Source of the DNA: an uncultured Clostridia bacterium
Lineage (GTDB): Bacteria > Bacillota > Clostridia > Oscillospirales > Acutalibacteraceae
NCBI GenBank assembly: GCA_946499275.1
Contig: CAMMRL010000017.1
Span: 1 to 42,240 of the forward strand
Direction: 5' to 3'
Length of the DNA stretch: 42,240 bases
The notes under the pieces were generated by a model that saw only the letters and a program-made list of their open reading frames with translations, ran no database searches and was not told the DNA's origin. The stretch's first letter is position 1. Each line of letters opens with the position of its first letter. The translations under genes were made by a program, and so were the position numbers. Below, one piece after another: positions 26,468 to 34,625 of this stretch.

Positions 26468-27868
26468 TTATACGGGATGGACCTGGTTTTCCGTATTCAA
26501 GTGTTTACCGTCAATCCCATACTTTTTATTGCGGCGCTGCTCGAAGAACTTCACCGCGACCTGGCCGAACTGGGCATAAGTCAGGACGTCTTCCTCCTGC
26601 TCATACCACTCGCTGACCTCTTTGCGCATCTTCTCAAGCTCCGGCTCGAGCAGGTCGGCGGGGCGGCAGGTAATCGGCTGATCGTCGCCAATGATTTTTT
26701 TGACGAATTCCGGATCGATCGGCACCGGCGTACGGCCGTATTCGCCGCGTACCAGCCCTTTGAACTCTTTGGTTACCATCTTGTACCGCTCGCCGGAGAT
26801 CACATTGAACACCGCCTGAGTGCCAACGATCTGGGAGGACGGCGTAACCAGCGGAGGATAACCGGCGTCTTTGCGCACGCGCGGCACTTCCTGCAGCACC
26901 TCTTCCAGCTTGTCCTCCTTGCCGGCCTGTTTGAGCTGGCTGACCAGGTTGGACAGCATGCCGCCCGGAACCTGGTAAATCAGGGCGTTGGTATCCACTT
27001 CGAGCATTTTTGGGTTGAGCAGGCCGTTATCCAGGTACTTGTGGCGAAGGGTCAGGAAGTACTTGGTCAGCTCGCTGAGCTTTTTCAGATCCAGGCCGGT
27101 ATCGTATTCCGTGCCAGCCAGAGCGGCGACCATCGATTCGGTCGCCGGATGAGAGGTACCCATTCCGAGCGGGGAAAGCGCCGTATCGATCACGTCCGCG
27201 CCCGCTTCAATCGCCTTAAGCATCGTCATATCCGCAATGCCCGCGGTAAAGTGGGAGTGGACTTGAATCGGGATTTTCACATTTTCCTTTAGGGCTTTCA
27301 CCAGCTCATAAGTCTCATAAGGCACGAGCAGACCAGCCATATCCTTCAGGCAGATAGATTGCGCGCCCGCCTCCTCAATCTGTTTGGCATAACGGACGAA
27401 ATAGTCGATATTATGCACCGGGCTGGTGGTGTAGGAAACCGCGACCTGTACATGGGCGCCCTTTTCCTTCAGCGCAGCCTTGATTGAGGTTTCGAGGTTA
27501 CGGATATCGTTGAGCGCATCGAAAATACGGATAATATCGATACCGTTGGCAACCGATTTCTGCACAAAATATTCAACGATATCATCCGCATAATGGCGGT
27601 AGCCCAACATGTTCTGGCCGCGGAACAACATTTGCAGTTTGGTCTTAGGCATCTTCTTGCGCAGGAGCCGCAGGCGGTCCCAAGGATCCTCGCCCAGGAA
27701 ACGCAGGCAGGCGTCAAACGTAGCGCCACCCCAGCATTCGAGCGAATGATAGCCGATATCGTCCAGCATTTCCAGCGCAGGGAGCATTTCTTCCGTCGTC
27801 ATACGGGTAGCGATCAGCGACTGATGCGCATCGCGGAGAATGGTTTCGGTAATTCCGACCTTAGCCAA
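26468..27868 (-). CDS. Oxaloacetate decarboxylase alpha / transcarboxylase 5S-type subunit
   Basis: The family moves a carboxyl group between biotin and pyruvate/oxaloacetate. The product is a DRE-TIM-type TIM-barrel carboxyltransferase with LRDAHQSLIATRM (about 11-23), the metal and biotin pocket segments and SICLKDMAGLL with the catalytic carbamylated-Lys region (SICLKDM). The C-terminal PYC-OADA domain is present, but there is no biotinyl domain, so biotin is supplied by the carrier at 27920-28312. Start: I prefer TTG 27866-27868, giving MAKVGITETILRDAHQ like other family members, with AAAGGA exactly 9 bases upstream; two ATGs 2-3 codons earlier are too close to that site. About 466 residues. 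Whether it works as decarboxylase or transcarboxylase cannot be told from sequence. Confidence 0.92.
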   Translation of the reverse strand: MAKVGITETILRDAHQSLIATRMTTEEMLPALEMLDDIGYHSLECWGGATFDACLRFLGEDPWDRLRLLRKKMPKTKLQMLFRGQNMLGYRHYADDIVEYFVQKSVANGIDIIRIFDALNDIRNLETSIKAALKEKGAHVQVAVSYTTSPVHNIDYFVRYAKQIEEAGAQSICLKDMAGLLVPYETYELVKALKENVKIPIQVHSHFTAGIADMTMLKAIEAGADVIDTALSPLGMGTSHPATESMVAALAGTEYDTGLDLKKLSELTKYFLTLRHKYLDNGLLNPKMLEVDTNALIYQVPGGMLSNLVSQLKQAGKEDKLEEVLQEVPRVRKDAGYPPLVTPSSQIVGTQAVFNVISGERYKMVTKEFKGLVRGEYGRTPVPIDPEFVKKIIGDDQPITCRPADLLEPELEKMRKEVSEWYEQEEDVLTYAQFGQVAVKFFEQRRNKKYGIDGKHLNTENQVHPV

Positions 27869-27919
27869 GTTCATCATTCCTTTCTGTCAGAGGAGACCCG
27901 GATTTAGGAATCCGCATTC

Positions 27920-28312
27920 TTACTGAAGCGAGATCAGCAGCTTGCCGGAGTCTACGCTGTCGCCCTTGTTGACATGCACACCGGCGATAACCGCGTCACG
28001 GGGAGCCATGATTTCATTTTCCATCTTCATCGCTTCCAGAATCAACAGAACCTGGCCTTTGGTAACCTGATCGCCCGCTTTGACCTTGATGTCCAGAATG
28101 TTGCCGGGCATCGGGGAGTTCAGGCTTTCCGTTCCGGCGGCAGCGGCGGCAGGCGCAGCGGCCGGAGCCGGAGCAGCAGGGGTGGTGGCAGCGGCCGGAG
28201 CCGGAGCGGCGACAGGGGTAGCAGCAGGCGCAGCGGCCGGAGCGGAAACGCCCAGCTCCTCCACCTGAACATCATAAGCGTTGCCGTTAACCGTAATGTT
28301 GAACCGTTTCAT
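27920..28312 (-). CDS. Biotin carboxyl carrier protein (1.3S/gamma-type)
   Basis: The 130-residue carrier has a short N-terminal domain (MKRFNITVNGNAYDVQVEEL), a flexible Ala/Pro linker (about 24-60) and a C-terminal biotinyl domain with the biotin lysine in EAMKM (K96). The size and layout match the transcarboxylase 1.3S subunit and the separate biotin subunit of decarboxylases. The linker is encoded by GC-rich sequence with a 20-bp direct repeat (28155-28174 and 28188-28207). Start: ATG 28310-28312 with AAAGGA 10 bases upstream. It swings carboxybiotin between the two neighbouring carboxyltransferases. Confidence 0.94.
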   Translation of the reverse strand: MKRFNITVNGNAYDVQVEELGVSAPAAAPAATPVAAPAPAAATTPAAPAPAAAPAAAAAGTESLNSPMPGNILDIKVKAGDQVTKGQVLLILEAMKMENEIMAPRDAVIAGVHVNKGDSVDSGKLLISLQ

Positions 28313-28387
28313 TCTATCCATTCCTTTCAAAATGCAAAAATCAATGTTGACATCCTCATTGCGGCTTTCACCGTACTTTGCAGCGCC

Positions 28388-29701
28388 TTAGAGCTGGATG
28401 TTCGCGTGCTTCTTCGGCAGGCGGGTGACCCGCTTGGAAGACAGCATCTCCAACATTGCCGCCAGCTTAGCCTTGGTTTCCGCCGGGGCGATCACATCGG
28501 TCACCACACCGTCGGCAGCCGCCGCAAAGACGGAGCCTTCGGTTTCGGCATATTCGGCCGCCAGTTTTTTCCGGTCTTCGGTGGGATTGCCCATGTTGGC
28601 CAAACGTTCCTTCCAGAAGATGTGGATCGCCGCTTCCGGCGCCAAAGGAAGCACGGCAGCCGCCGGCCACGCGAGTACCGCGTCCGCGCCAGCGGATTTG
28701 CCTGCCACAGCGATATACGCCGCGCCGTACGCTTTGCCGACCAATACCGTAATCTTCGCGGTGGTGGCTTCTGCATACGCCTGGGAAACCTTCGCCGCCC
28801 CCTTCAGGCTGGCGAAACCGGCCGCGTCCACAAACGTGATGACCGGAATCGAGAAGCTGTCGCACAGCCGCACAAACCGCGCCACGCGGGAAGAAGAACA
28901 GCAGGAAAGCTTGTCTTCCGCCAGCGTCACCATTCCGCAAACCGCGCCGCACACCCGGACCAATGCCGTCTCGCAGGCGCCGTCGCCCAGGCGGAATACC
29001 GATTCCTCGTCGGCAACCGCATCGATCACACCCTGAATATCTTCACAAGCCGCCATCGCCGTATTATCAAACTCATACGCTACCGGCACCGACAGGTTGT
29101 TCGCCGGCAGAAGGCGGAGCAGTTCGCGGGCCTTTTCAATCGCCGCGTCCGCGTCATCGGCTGTTATCGAAGCCGTCTCGCTCTTGTCGCCCGGGTTCAG
29201 GTAATAATCCGCGTCTTTCGCCGCCACGACGATATCCGCCGTCGCCGCCACGATCGCCGAAGAGCCCACGCAGGCACCGGCGACAACCGCTATCTGTGGA
29301 ACAACACCGGACAGGGTATTGGAAGCCAACAGAATCTCCGCAATCGCATCCATTGCGTCGACACCCTCACCCAATTTGGCGCCGTCGCTGTCGAACACGC
29401 CGACCACCGGAGCGCCGTTTTGCGCGGCGAGTTCAAAAACTTTCCGGATTTTTGCACCCTGCGCCTTACCGATAGCGCCGCAACAAACATCGCGGTCCTG
29501 GGCGAAGGCGTAAACCGGGCTACCGTCCACTGTGCCGAAACCGGCAACGGCTTCCACAGGCTTGTCCCCATCCCGGGACAACCGGTCGATCTCCACAAAA
29601 GTCCCCTCGTCAAATAACTGCAAAAGACGCGCGCGCGCTTTGGAGCCCTCCAACGCGGAAACAGCGTCGGCGAGCTTTTGAAGCTGATCCTGCATGTTCA
29701 T
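28388..29701 (-). CDS. Divergent acyl-CoA carboxyltransferase-like subunit (12S/MmdA family)
   Basis: This is a crotonase-fold carboxyltransferase with two half-domains and the family C-terminus (KKHANIQL, usual KKHGNIPL). It has 437 residues, whereas MmdA/12S subunits have about 510-525. The shortage is not at the ends. After DADYYLNPG (about 163-171) the usual segment with VTGE and ELGGA is missing, and FVDAAGFASLKGAAK (about 290-304) replaces the long PGFLPG..QE..GGIIRHGAK stretch. The oxyanion-hole pairs are altered as well: CAGGA is CVGSSA (144-149) and AYGG is AYGAA (about 325-329). It may be a degenerate, structural or re-specialised subunit. The ATG 29699-29701 has GGAGGAAG upstream, and the promoter at 29773-29801 drives it with the carrier and the 5S-type gene. 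Confidence 0.85.
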   Translation of the reverse strand: MNMQDQLQKLADAVSALEGSKARARLLQLFDEGTFVEIDRLSRDGDKPVEAVAGFGTVDGSPVYAFAQDRDVCCGAIGKAQGAKIRKVFELAAQNGAPVVGVFDSDGAKLGEGVDAMDAIAEILLASNTLSGVVPQIAVVAGACVGSSAIVAATADIVVAAKDADYYLNPGDKSETASITADDADAAIEKARELLRLLPANNLSVPVAYEFDNTAMAACEDIQGVIDAVADEESVFRLGDGACETALVRVCGAVCGMVTLAEDKLSCCSSSRVARFVRLCDSFSIPVITFVDAAGFASLKGAAKVSQAYAEATTAKITVLVGKAYGAAYIAVAGKSAGADAVLAWPAAAVLPLAPEAAIHIFWKERLANMGNPTEDRKKLAAEYAETEGSVFAAAADGVVTDVIAPAETKAKLAAMLEMLSSKRVTRLPKKHANIQL

Positions 29702-29772
29702 ATTTGCTTCCTCCTAAATCGATGGTAGAACCCAAGGCAAACTGCCACTGGTCTATTGCGCAAATTAAAGTT

Positions 29773-29801
29773 ATTATATCGCACTTTCCTATAAAGTACA
29801 A
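29773..29801 (-). promoter_or_regulatory. Sigma-A promoter of the carboxyltransferase operon
   Basis: The minus strand has TTGTAC (29796-29801), 17 bases, TATAAT (29773-29778), 71 bases before the start codon. The interval 29802-29982 upstream shows no gene or structure. Confidence 0.78.
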
Positions 29802-29982
29802 GGGATTTTCTCCGCTTTTTCCATGTATCCGTCACCGGAAACCGGGAATTTTTTGATAAAATCTTTGTGCTTTTTGCCTTTGCTTCGCTGTTTTCGCCGG
29901 CTGAACGATTGGAGGGAAAACACCGCCGTACAGGCATACGCGACTATATGGATACCCCATTCATGACAGAGGACAATCCCAC

Positions 29983-30011
29983 AAAAAGCTTCCCGGCCTA
30001 TTGGCCGGGAA
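29983..30011 (-). terminator. Terminator of the M50-scpAB-dacB operon
   Basis: TTCCCGGCC (29990-29998) pairs over 9 bp with GGCCGGGAA (30003-30011) around TATT; the minus strand continues GCTTTTTG. It lies about 10 bases after the last gene. Confidence 0.85.
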
Positions 30012-30021
30012 ACATACCGCT

Positions 30022-30417
30022 TTATTGATGACAGCCGCCGGGACATCCACGAGAAAAAATCCCGAAAATTTCCGCCTGCATCCGGGGCGTCTTCCCGCTC
30101 CCCGTTCCGTTGTCGGGCACCTTCTGAAACCCCAGATGTTTCAGCGCGGGAAACAGCGAAGGCATCGTACAAACCGCCGTGCGGGCTCCGGCGTCCAGCG
30201 CGGCATTCAAGGCGGCGCGCAGCAGGCCGTCCAGCAACCGGGCATCCACTCCTTCCGCCGCGAGGAGTTCCATCGTCTCCCCTTCCAGGCGGTACGCCGC
30301 GCTTCCTAGACATTCCTTTCCGTCGGAAGCGGCCAGGCAAAAAGCGGGACCGGACAAGCCGAACCGACCCAATAAAGCCGCACGGTCTTGTTCAGCGACG
30401 GGTAGGATGGCGATCAT
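30022..30417 (-). CDS. Small GNAT-like protein, hypothetical
   Basis: The 131-residue product has an alternating strand-helix pattern like a GNAT acetyltransferase: LAASDGKECLGSAAYRLEG (about 29-47) resembles the central strands, LLDGLLRAALNAALDAGAR (about 61-79) the helix after the acetyl-CoA loop, and LKHLGFQKV (about 92-100) the usual GFxxV end. The classical R/Q-x-x-G-x-G/A loop is not clear, so catalytic activity is doubtful. The Cys/Gly-rich end CPGGCHQ is odd. ATG 30415-30417 has GGGGAGAG upstream and overlaps the end of the pseudouridine synthase gene by 26 bases, so it is the last gene of that operon. Confidence 0.7.
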   Translation of the reverse strand: MIAILPVAEQDRAALLGRFGLSGPAFCLAASDGKECLGSAAYRLEGETMELLAAEGVDARLLDGLLRAALNAALDAGARTAVCTMPSLFPALKHLGFQKVPDNGTGSGKTPRMQAEIFGIFSRGCPGGCHQ

Positions 30418-31228
30418 GCGGCTCTCCCCCCCTTCCGGAAATTTTCGCCGCGCGCCCTTTCCGGGCTGCCTGCAAAAGCGCCTGCACTTCGCGGGGATCC
30501 AATTCCCGCCATTTTCCGGGAGCCAGCATCCCCAGCTTCACCGGGCCGAGCGCCACCCGGCGCAGCCGGGCGACCTCGATCCCCATCTGCTCGAACATCC
30601 GGCGTATCTGGCGGTTGCGCCCCTCGTACAGCACCACTTCCGCCACCACCCGCTCGGCGTCGGCCGTTTCCGCCCCCGCAGGGAGCTTTTCTCTGGAAAG
30701 CACCGTAATCTCGGCCGGGGCGGTCTTCCGGGACGCATCGCCGGCCTTCTCATCCGTCAGCAGCATGCCGGAACGGAATTGTTCCAGCTGCTCCTCGGTG
30801 ATCCCGGGCCGGATGGTCACCCGGTATACCTTGGGAAGATGGCTGACCGGATGGATGATCTCGTTGGCAAACCCCCCGTCGTTGGTCAGCAGGAGCAGCC
30901 CTTCGGAATCCCTGTCCAGTCGTCCTACGGGGAACAGGCGCCCGCCGGCGTCCTCCACCAATTCGGCGACGCAACGGCGGCCCCGCTCGTCGCTCATGGT
31001 GGTGACGTACCCCCGCGGCTTATACAACAGAATATACCGCAGCCGGTCCGGCCGGGCGATCCGTTTGCCGCCGACGGTCACGATATCCTTGTGCGGGTCG
31101 GCCTTATCCCCAATTCCCGCAACATGGCCGTTTACTTTGACTTTTCCGCGGGCGATCAATTCCTCCGCTTTCCGTCGGGAAGCGACGCCACACTCGGACA
31201 GCAGCTTTTGCAGCCGTATTTCGCTCAT
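30392..31228 (-). CDS. rluB: RluB/RsuA-family rRNA pseudouridine synthase
   Basis: The enzyme converts a uridine in 23S rRNA (helix 89/90 region for RluB) to pseudouridine. The 278-residue product has an N-terminal S4 RNA-binding domain (LQKLLSECGVASRRKAEELI, about 6-25) and the catalytic motif GRLDRDSEGLLLLTNDG (about 97-113, Asp in RLDRDS), then KVYRV and the family RxRQIRRMFEQMG motif (about 204-216). RluB rather than RluE/RsuA is inferred from the scpAB neighbourhood. The C-terminal basic extension (ARKGRAAK) is species-specific. Confidence 0.93.
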   Translation of the reverse strand: MSEIRLQKLLSECGVASRRKAEELIARGKVKVNGHVAGIGDKADPHKDIVTVGGKRIARPDRLRYILLYKPRGYVTTMSDERGRRCVAELVEDAGGRLFPVGRLDRDSEGLLLLTNDGGFANEIIHPVSHLPKVYRVTIRPGITEEQLEQFRSGMLLTDEKAGDASRKTAPAEITVLSREKLPAGAETADAERVVAEVVLYEGRNRQIRRMFEQMGIEVARLRRVALGPVKLGMLAPGKWRELDPREVQALLQAARKGRAAKISGRGGEPHDRHPTRR

Positions 31229-31319
31229 TGTTTCATCCGTACCTTTCGGCCGCCGGAGCGGCCCATCCGTTTTGTACTTCTCCGTAACTGTCTATAGCCC
31301 ATTATATTTACGCGGCTTC

Positions 31320-32540
31320 CTACATCTGCAGAAGTCCCCACAGCATCTCCAGCCAATAATCCCACAGCCGTTCCCAATACCCGGCTACCGGCCGTTCAGC
31401 TACCGAGGAAGCGGTGTAAACCGGCATGGAGCAAAGTTCCCGCTCCCCCGCCAGGTAGCGGACCCGTCCCACTTCCTCCCCCGTTTCCATCGGGGCGAGG
31501 AGGAAACGGGGCAGCTCGATTTTTACCGTCAGCTTCTCCTTTTCCCCCGCCAGGAGGGTCTTTGCCGGAGGCGTCTGCGTGGACAGTACGACCTGCCCCG
31601 TCTGTCCTCCTGCCACGGGGAGGGCGGGCAATTCCGGTGGGGTCAGAGAAACCGATTCCACCTGAGTAAAACCGTAATTGTAGAGCGCCATATGGTCGTT
31701 CCAATAGTCCCCGCCGTTCAGGGTCACAGCGATCAGGGTCGCCCCATCCCTCCGGGCGGCGGAGACCAGGCAGCGGCCGGACTTTTTGGTGAATCCGGTT
31801 TTCATGCCGATAGCGTCGGGGTACAGGCGCAACAGCTTATTATGGTTGGACACGGTCACGTCCCGCGGCGGGTTGCCGAAGCGGATCACCGCCGTTTTCA
31901 TCGCGCAGATAGAGGCGATCGTCTCGTTTTTCAGCGCTTCGGCCGCGAGAAGGGCCATATCGTAGGCGGAGGAGGAATGCCCTCCCTCGTCCAGGCCGGA
32001 CGGGGTAACAAAGGTACTGTCCTCCATGCCGATTTCCGCCGCCCGGGCATTCATCAGCTCGGCGAAGGCGGGGATGCTCCCCGCCACCGTATAAGCCACC
32101 ACGTTCGCCGCGTCGTTCCCCGATACCAGCAGCAGGCCGGTAACCAGATCCACCATAGTGATCCGGTCACCCGCCCGCAGCCCAAGGGCGGAACCCTCCA
32201 CCCGCACCGCCTGGGCGGTAACCTCGATTTCCATATCCGGCGGGCAATGTTCCAGGGCAATCAGCGCGGTCATCAGTTTGGTGGTGCTGGCCATCGGCCG
32301 TGGGGTATGCGCATCCTTTTCGTACAGTATCCGGCCGGATTCCGGCTCATACAACACAGCAGAAAGAGACGACAGCCCGCCGACCCCCTGCGCCCGCGCC
32401 GGCAGCGCACACGGGAGAAAAAGCAACAGAGCCGCCGCCATTCCCGCAACCCAACGGTTCGCGCCCCGGAGGGCCGCCCGCACCGTCCTTTTTATCCTTC
32501 CGCCCGTTTTCACTTTCTTCTTATTGATCCCGTTAGCCAT
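31320..32540 (-). CDS. D-alanyl-D-alanine carboxypeptidase (S11 family, DacB/DacF-like)
   Basis: The enzyme trims the terminal D-Ala from peptidoglycan pentapeptides and so limits cross-linking. The 406-residue precursor from ATG 32538-32540 (GGAGGG upstream; the 33-residue extension lacks a site) has a basic N-terminus and signal peptide (about 28-51, ending ARAQ). Active-site motifs: STTK (85-88), SGN (140-142), KTG (247-249). The C-terminal PBP5-like domain ends in the amphipathic helix LEMLWGLLQM, which would attach to the outer membrane face. Linkage to scpAB and ytfJ suggests the sporulation type (DacB), which lowers cortex cross-linking, but spmA/spmB, the usual next genes, are absent. 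Confidence 0.93.
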   Translation of the reverse strand: MANGINKKKVKTGGRIKRTVRAALRGANRWVAGMAAALLLFLPCALPARAQGVGGLSSLSAVLYEPESGRILYEKDAHTPRPMASTTKLMTALIALEHCPPDMEIEVTAQAVRVEGSALGLRAGDRITMVDLVTGLLLVSGNDAANVVAYTVAGSIPAFAELMNARAAEIGMEDSTFVTPSGLDEGGHSSSAYDMALLAAEALKNETIASICAMKTAVIRFGNPPRDVTVSNHNKLLRLYPDAIGMKTGFTKKSGRCLVSAARRDGATLIAVTLNGGDYWNDHMALYNYGFTQVESVSLTPPELPALPVAGGQTGQVVLSTQTPPAKTLLAGEKEKLTVKIELPRFLLAPMETGEEVGRVRYLAGERELCSMPVYTASSVAERPVAGYWERLWDYWLEMLWGLLQM

Positions 32541-32685
32541 GCCGTTCCCTCCGCTCTCCGGCGGGAGGGAGAGCCCATCCCGCCGCCGTCCTTCATAAAA
32601 GAGGGTATGCGGTGGGAAAAGAGAACATTCCGGTTTCACAAAGGGGACAAGACGCCATTTTCCGCTTTCACAATTCCCGCCGGCT

Positions 32686-33153
32686 TTATTGCTCCGGCTT
32701 TGGTTCGGTGACGGTGGTTTCCGTAACGGTTACCGACGGATCCCCGGTATGTGTGTCGGCCGAAACTTCCACCTTCTCGGTCGTTTCCTTCTTTTTGCTA
32801 AACAGGCTGGTCAGCTTGTCAAACATCTCCGGCACCAGGTTGACCATCTTATCGCTGGTTTCCGGCTTGGAGACGATTGGCAGCGCCTGCACGCCGTTTT
32901 GATTGATGACGATGAACGCAATTGGGGTGATGCTGATCCCCGCGCCGCTGCCGCCTCCGAACAGTTCCGCCTGGGATTTTGAAGGGATGTTCGACCCGCC
33001 GGAAGCGAAGCCGTAGGATATTTTGGACACCGGGATCAGGGTGGTGCCCTCCCCTGCCGGGATCGGGTCGCCGATCACGGTGTTGGCATCCACCATTTCC
33101 TTGATTTTGTCCATGGATACGCCCATCAGTCCCTGTAGATTGTTTTCCGCCAT
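32686..33153 (-). CDS. ytfJ: Sporulation protein YtfJ (GerW family)
   Basis: YtfJ/GerW is a forespore protein needed for normal germination in Bacillus. The 155-residue product from ATG 33151-33153 (AAAGGAG upstream) has the family core: MGVSMDKIKEMVDANTVIGD (about 10-29), ISYGFASGGSN (about 44-54), FGGGSGAGISITPIAFIVIN (about 64-83). The last 45 residues are Lys/Thr/Glu-rich and look disordered. It lies next to the DUF2953 gene, the known partner arrangement (ytfI-ytfJ in Bacillus). Confidence 0.93.
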   Translation of the reverse strand: MAENNLQGLMGVSMDKIKEMVDANTVIGDPIPAGEGTTLIPVSKISYGFASGGSNIPSKSQAELFGGGSGAGISITPIAFIVINQNGVQALPIVSKPETSDKMVNLVPEMFDKLTSLFSKKKETTEKVEVSADTHTGDPSVTVTETTVTEPKPEQ

Positions 33154-33202
33154 TCTTTTCAACCGCTCCTTTTCATTGATTCCTGTTGTGCCCGATAAAA
33201 GA

Positions 33203-33222
33203 AACGGGCCCGACCGGCCGTT
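33203..33222 (-). terminator. Possible attenuator between DUF2953 and ytfJ
   Basis: AACGGGCC (33203-33210) pairs with GGCCGTT (33216-33222) with one bulge; the minus strand then reads TTTCTTTT. It could lower read-through into ytfJ. Confidence 0.4.
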
Positions 33223-33237
33223 CAATCCACCTGCAAG

Positions 33238-33909
33238 TTAACGTGGGCCGGCCGGAAGTTCATCTTGTTTCTTTATCTGCTGTTTAAAAGTATTTCCAAT
33301 ATATGCCGCAATCAATCGCAGACCCGCCCACAAAATTCGCAGCGGCACCGCATGCAGGCGGATTTCCCCGGAGAATTCCCCCTTTTGTTTGAGAAAATCA
33401 GGGGCAACCGCAATATCACGGCAGCGTACCTTCACAACGCTTTCCAACACGGCCAGCGCTGGATAGAGCACCGCACAGGCCTTTCCATAGCCTACGGCGG
33501 TATCCGCCGCGTCTTCCGAAGCGATAATCAACCGAAGTTCCAGCCGGTCCACGGTAATGGCGGCGAATATCCGCCGGACCGCCGTTCCCGCCAGTTTCGC
33601 CAGTTCAGCCGCCGCGTGGACGACGCCCGTCGGCCCCTCCTCCCGCAGCAGCAGTTCCCATTGGGAAAGTTCTTTTTCTTTCTTCTCTTTAGACGGCGCC
33701 TTTTTGGAGGAAACCTTTCTCTTTTTTTCCTTTTCTTTCTTTCGCTTTTTCCCCGGCCTTTCCGGACGGGGATACAAGGTGACAAAAACAAAGGCATACC
33801 GTACCCGCACGCAAAGCGCACCGTCGAACTGCGCCTTCACATGAACCGGGATCAGCAGCAAAAGCAGCGCAAAGGCGAGAATCCCGAGCAGAATATACAA
33901 TACAATCAA
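33238..33909 (-). CDS. DUF2953 domain membrane protein (YtfI-like)
   Basis: The 223-residue protein starts with one transmembrane helix (about 3-22). A strongly basic, Lys/Glu-rich stretch follows at about 53-84 (KKRKKEKEKKRK), then a mixed domain with AITVDRLELRLIIASEDAADTAVGYGKACAVLYPAL (about 116-151 within the family core). DUF2953 proteins are sporulation-associated by linkage to ytfJ; no biochemical role is known. The start is TTG 33907-33909 with GAGGG 8 bases upstream, 10 bases after the scpB stop; no ATG gives the membrane helix. Confidence 0.88.
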   Translation of the reverse strand: MIVLYILLGILAFALLLLLIPVHVKAQFDGALCVRVRYAFVFVTLYPRPERPGKKRKKEKEKKRKVSSKKAPSKEKKEKELSQWELLLREEGPTGVVHAAAELAKLAGTAVRRIFAAITVDRLELRLIIASEDAADTAVGYGKACAVLYPALAVLESVVKVRCRDIAVAPDFLKQKGEFSGEIRLHAVPLRILWAGLRLIAAYIGNTFKQQIKKQDELPAGPR

Positions 33910-33919
33910 TGCACAGCCC

Positions 33920-34495
33920 TCATTCCGTGCCAGCAGCGTCTTCGATCACTTCGTCCAGTGTGGTTTCCTGCATACCGCCTTCCTCTTTCAGGGGCAGGGG
34001 CGGCAACTCGTTAAGGGAGGACATCCCGAAACAGCGCAGGAAATCCGGCGTCGTCCCATACAGCAAGGGGCGGCCGGGAAGTTCCAGGCGGCCCTTTTCC
34101 TCCACCAGGTTTTTCGCCACCAGCCCTTGCACCACCGCGCCGCAGTCCACGCCGCGGACCTGGTCGATAAACGCGCGGGTCACCGGCTGGTTGTAGGCAA
34201 TGATCGCCAGCGTTTCCATCGCCGCCTGGGAAAGGGGTGTGTTCCGCCGGATATCCAGCGCTTTGCGGATATATTCCGCATAGCATCCCTTGGTACACAT
34301 CTGGTAGTCGTTTCCCAGCCGGACGACCAGAAGGCCGCCTGGGCGGGTATTGATTTCCTGCATCATATCGTCCGCAAGCCGGATGGTGGTTTCCTCGTCC
34401 AGCTCTAACACTTCCGCCAGACGGGACGCCGAAACCGGTTCCCCGCTGGCGAAAAGGATCGCTTCCACCGCCGCTTGGTATTGTTTAATTTCCAT
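33920..34495 (-). CDS. scpB: Segregation and condensation protein B
   Basis: ScpB is the winged-helix subunit that with ScpA and SMC forms bacterial condensin. The product from ATG 34493-34495 (MEIKQYQAAVEAILFASGEP) has 191 residues with two winged-helix domains (about 1-75 and 80-160); landmarks are LSQAAMETLAIIAYNQPVTR (about 88-107) and RPLLYGTTPDFLRCFG (about 142-157). An ATG nine codons earlier is possible but would include an unconserved basic leader. It follows scpA by about 130 bases. No smc gene is in the window. Confidence 0.95.
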   Translation of the reverse strand: MEIKQYQAAVEAILFASGEPVSASRLAEVLELDEETTIRLADDMMQEINTRPGGLLVVRLGNDYQMCTKGCYAEYIRKALDIRRNTPLSQAAMETLAIIAYNQPVTRAFIDQVRGVDCGAVVQGLVAKNLVEEKGRLELPGRPLLYGTTPDFLRCFGMSSLNELPPLPLKEEGGMQETTLDEVIEDAAGTE

Positions 34496-34625
34496 CGATT
34501 TTCTATCCGCCTTCCCCTGCATCCCCTGTGTTTCCTATATCTATGGCTTTACGGCAAATGGATTGGACGCATACGGCATTGGCGTCTCAGCGCCTTCCTC
34601 CGCCCGGTTGCTGGAAACTAGTACT

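Noticed and set aside
28138-28250. GC-rich repeats in the biotin carrier as a CRISPR or mobile element
   Set aside because: They simply encode the Ala/Pro linker; no regular spacers or unit.
27974-29617. 547-aa plus-strand frame
   Set aside because: It is antisense to the biotin carrier and carboxyltransferase genes, Arg/His-rich, no family resemblance.
30615-32711. 698-aa plus-strand frame
   Set aside because: It is antisense to rluB, dacB-like and neighbours; arginine/proline-rich composition is typical of a GC-rich shadow.
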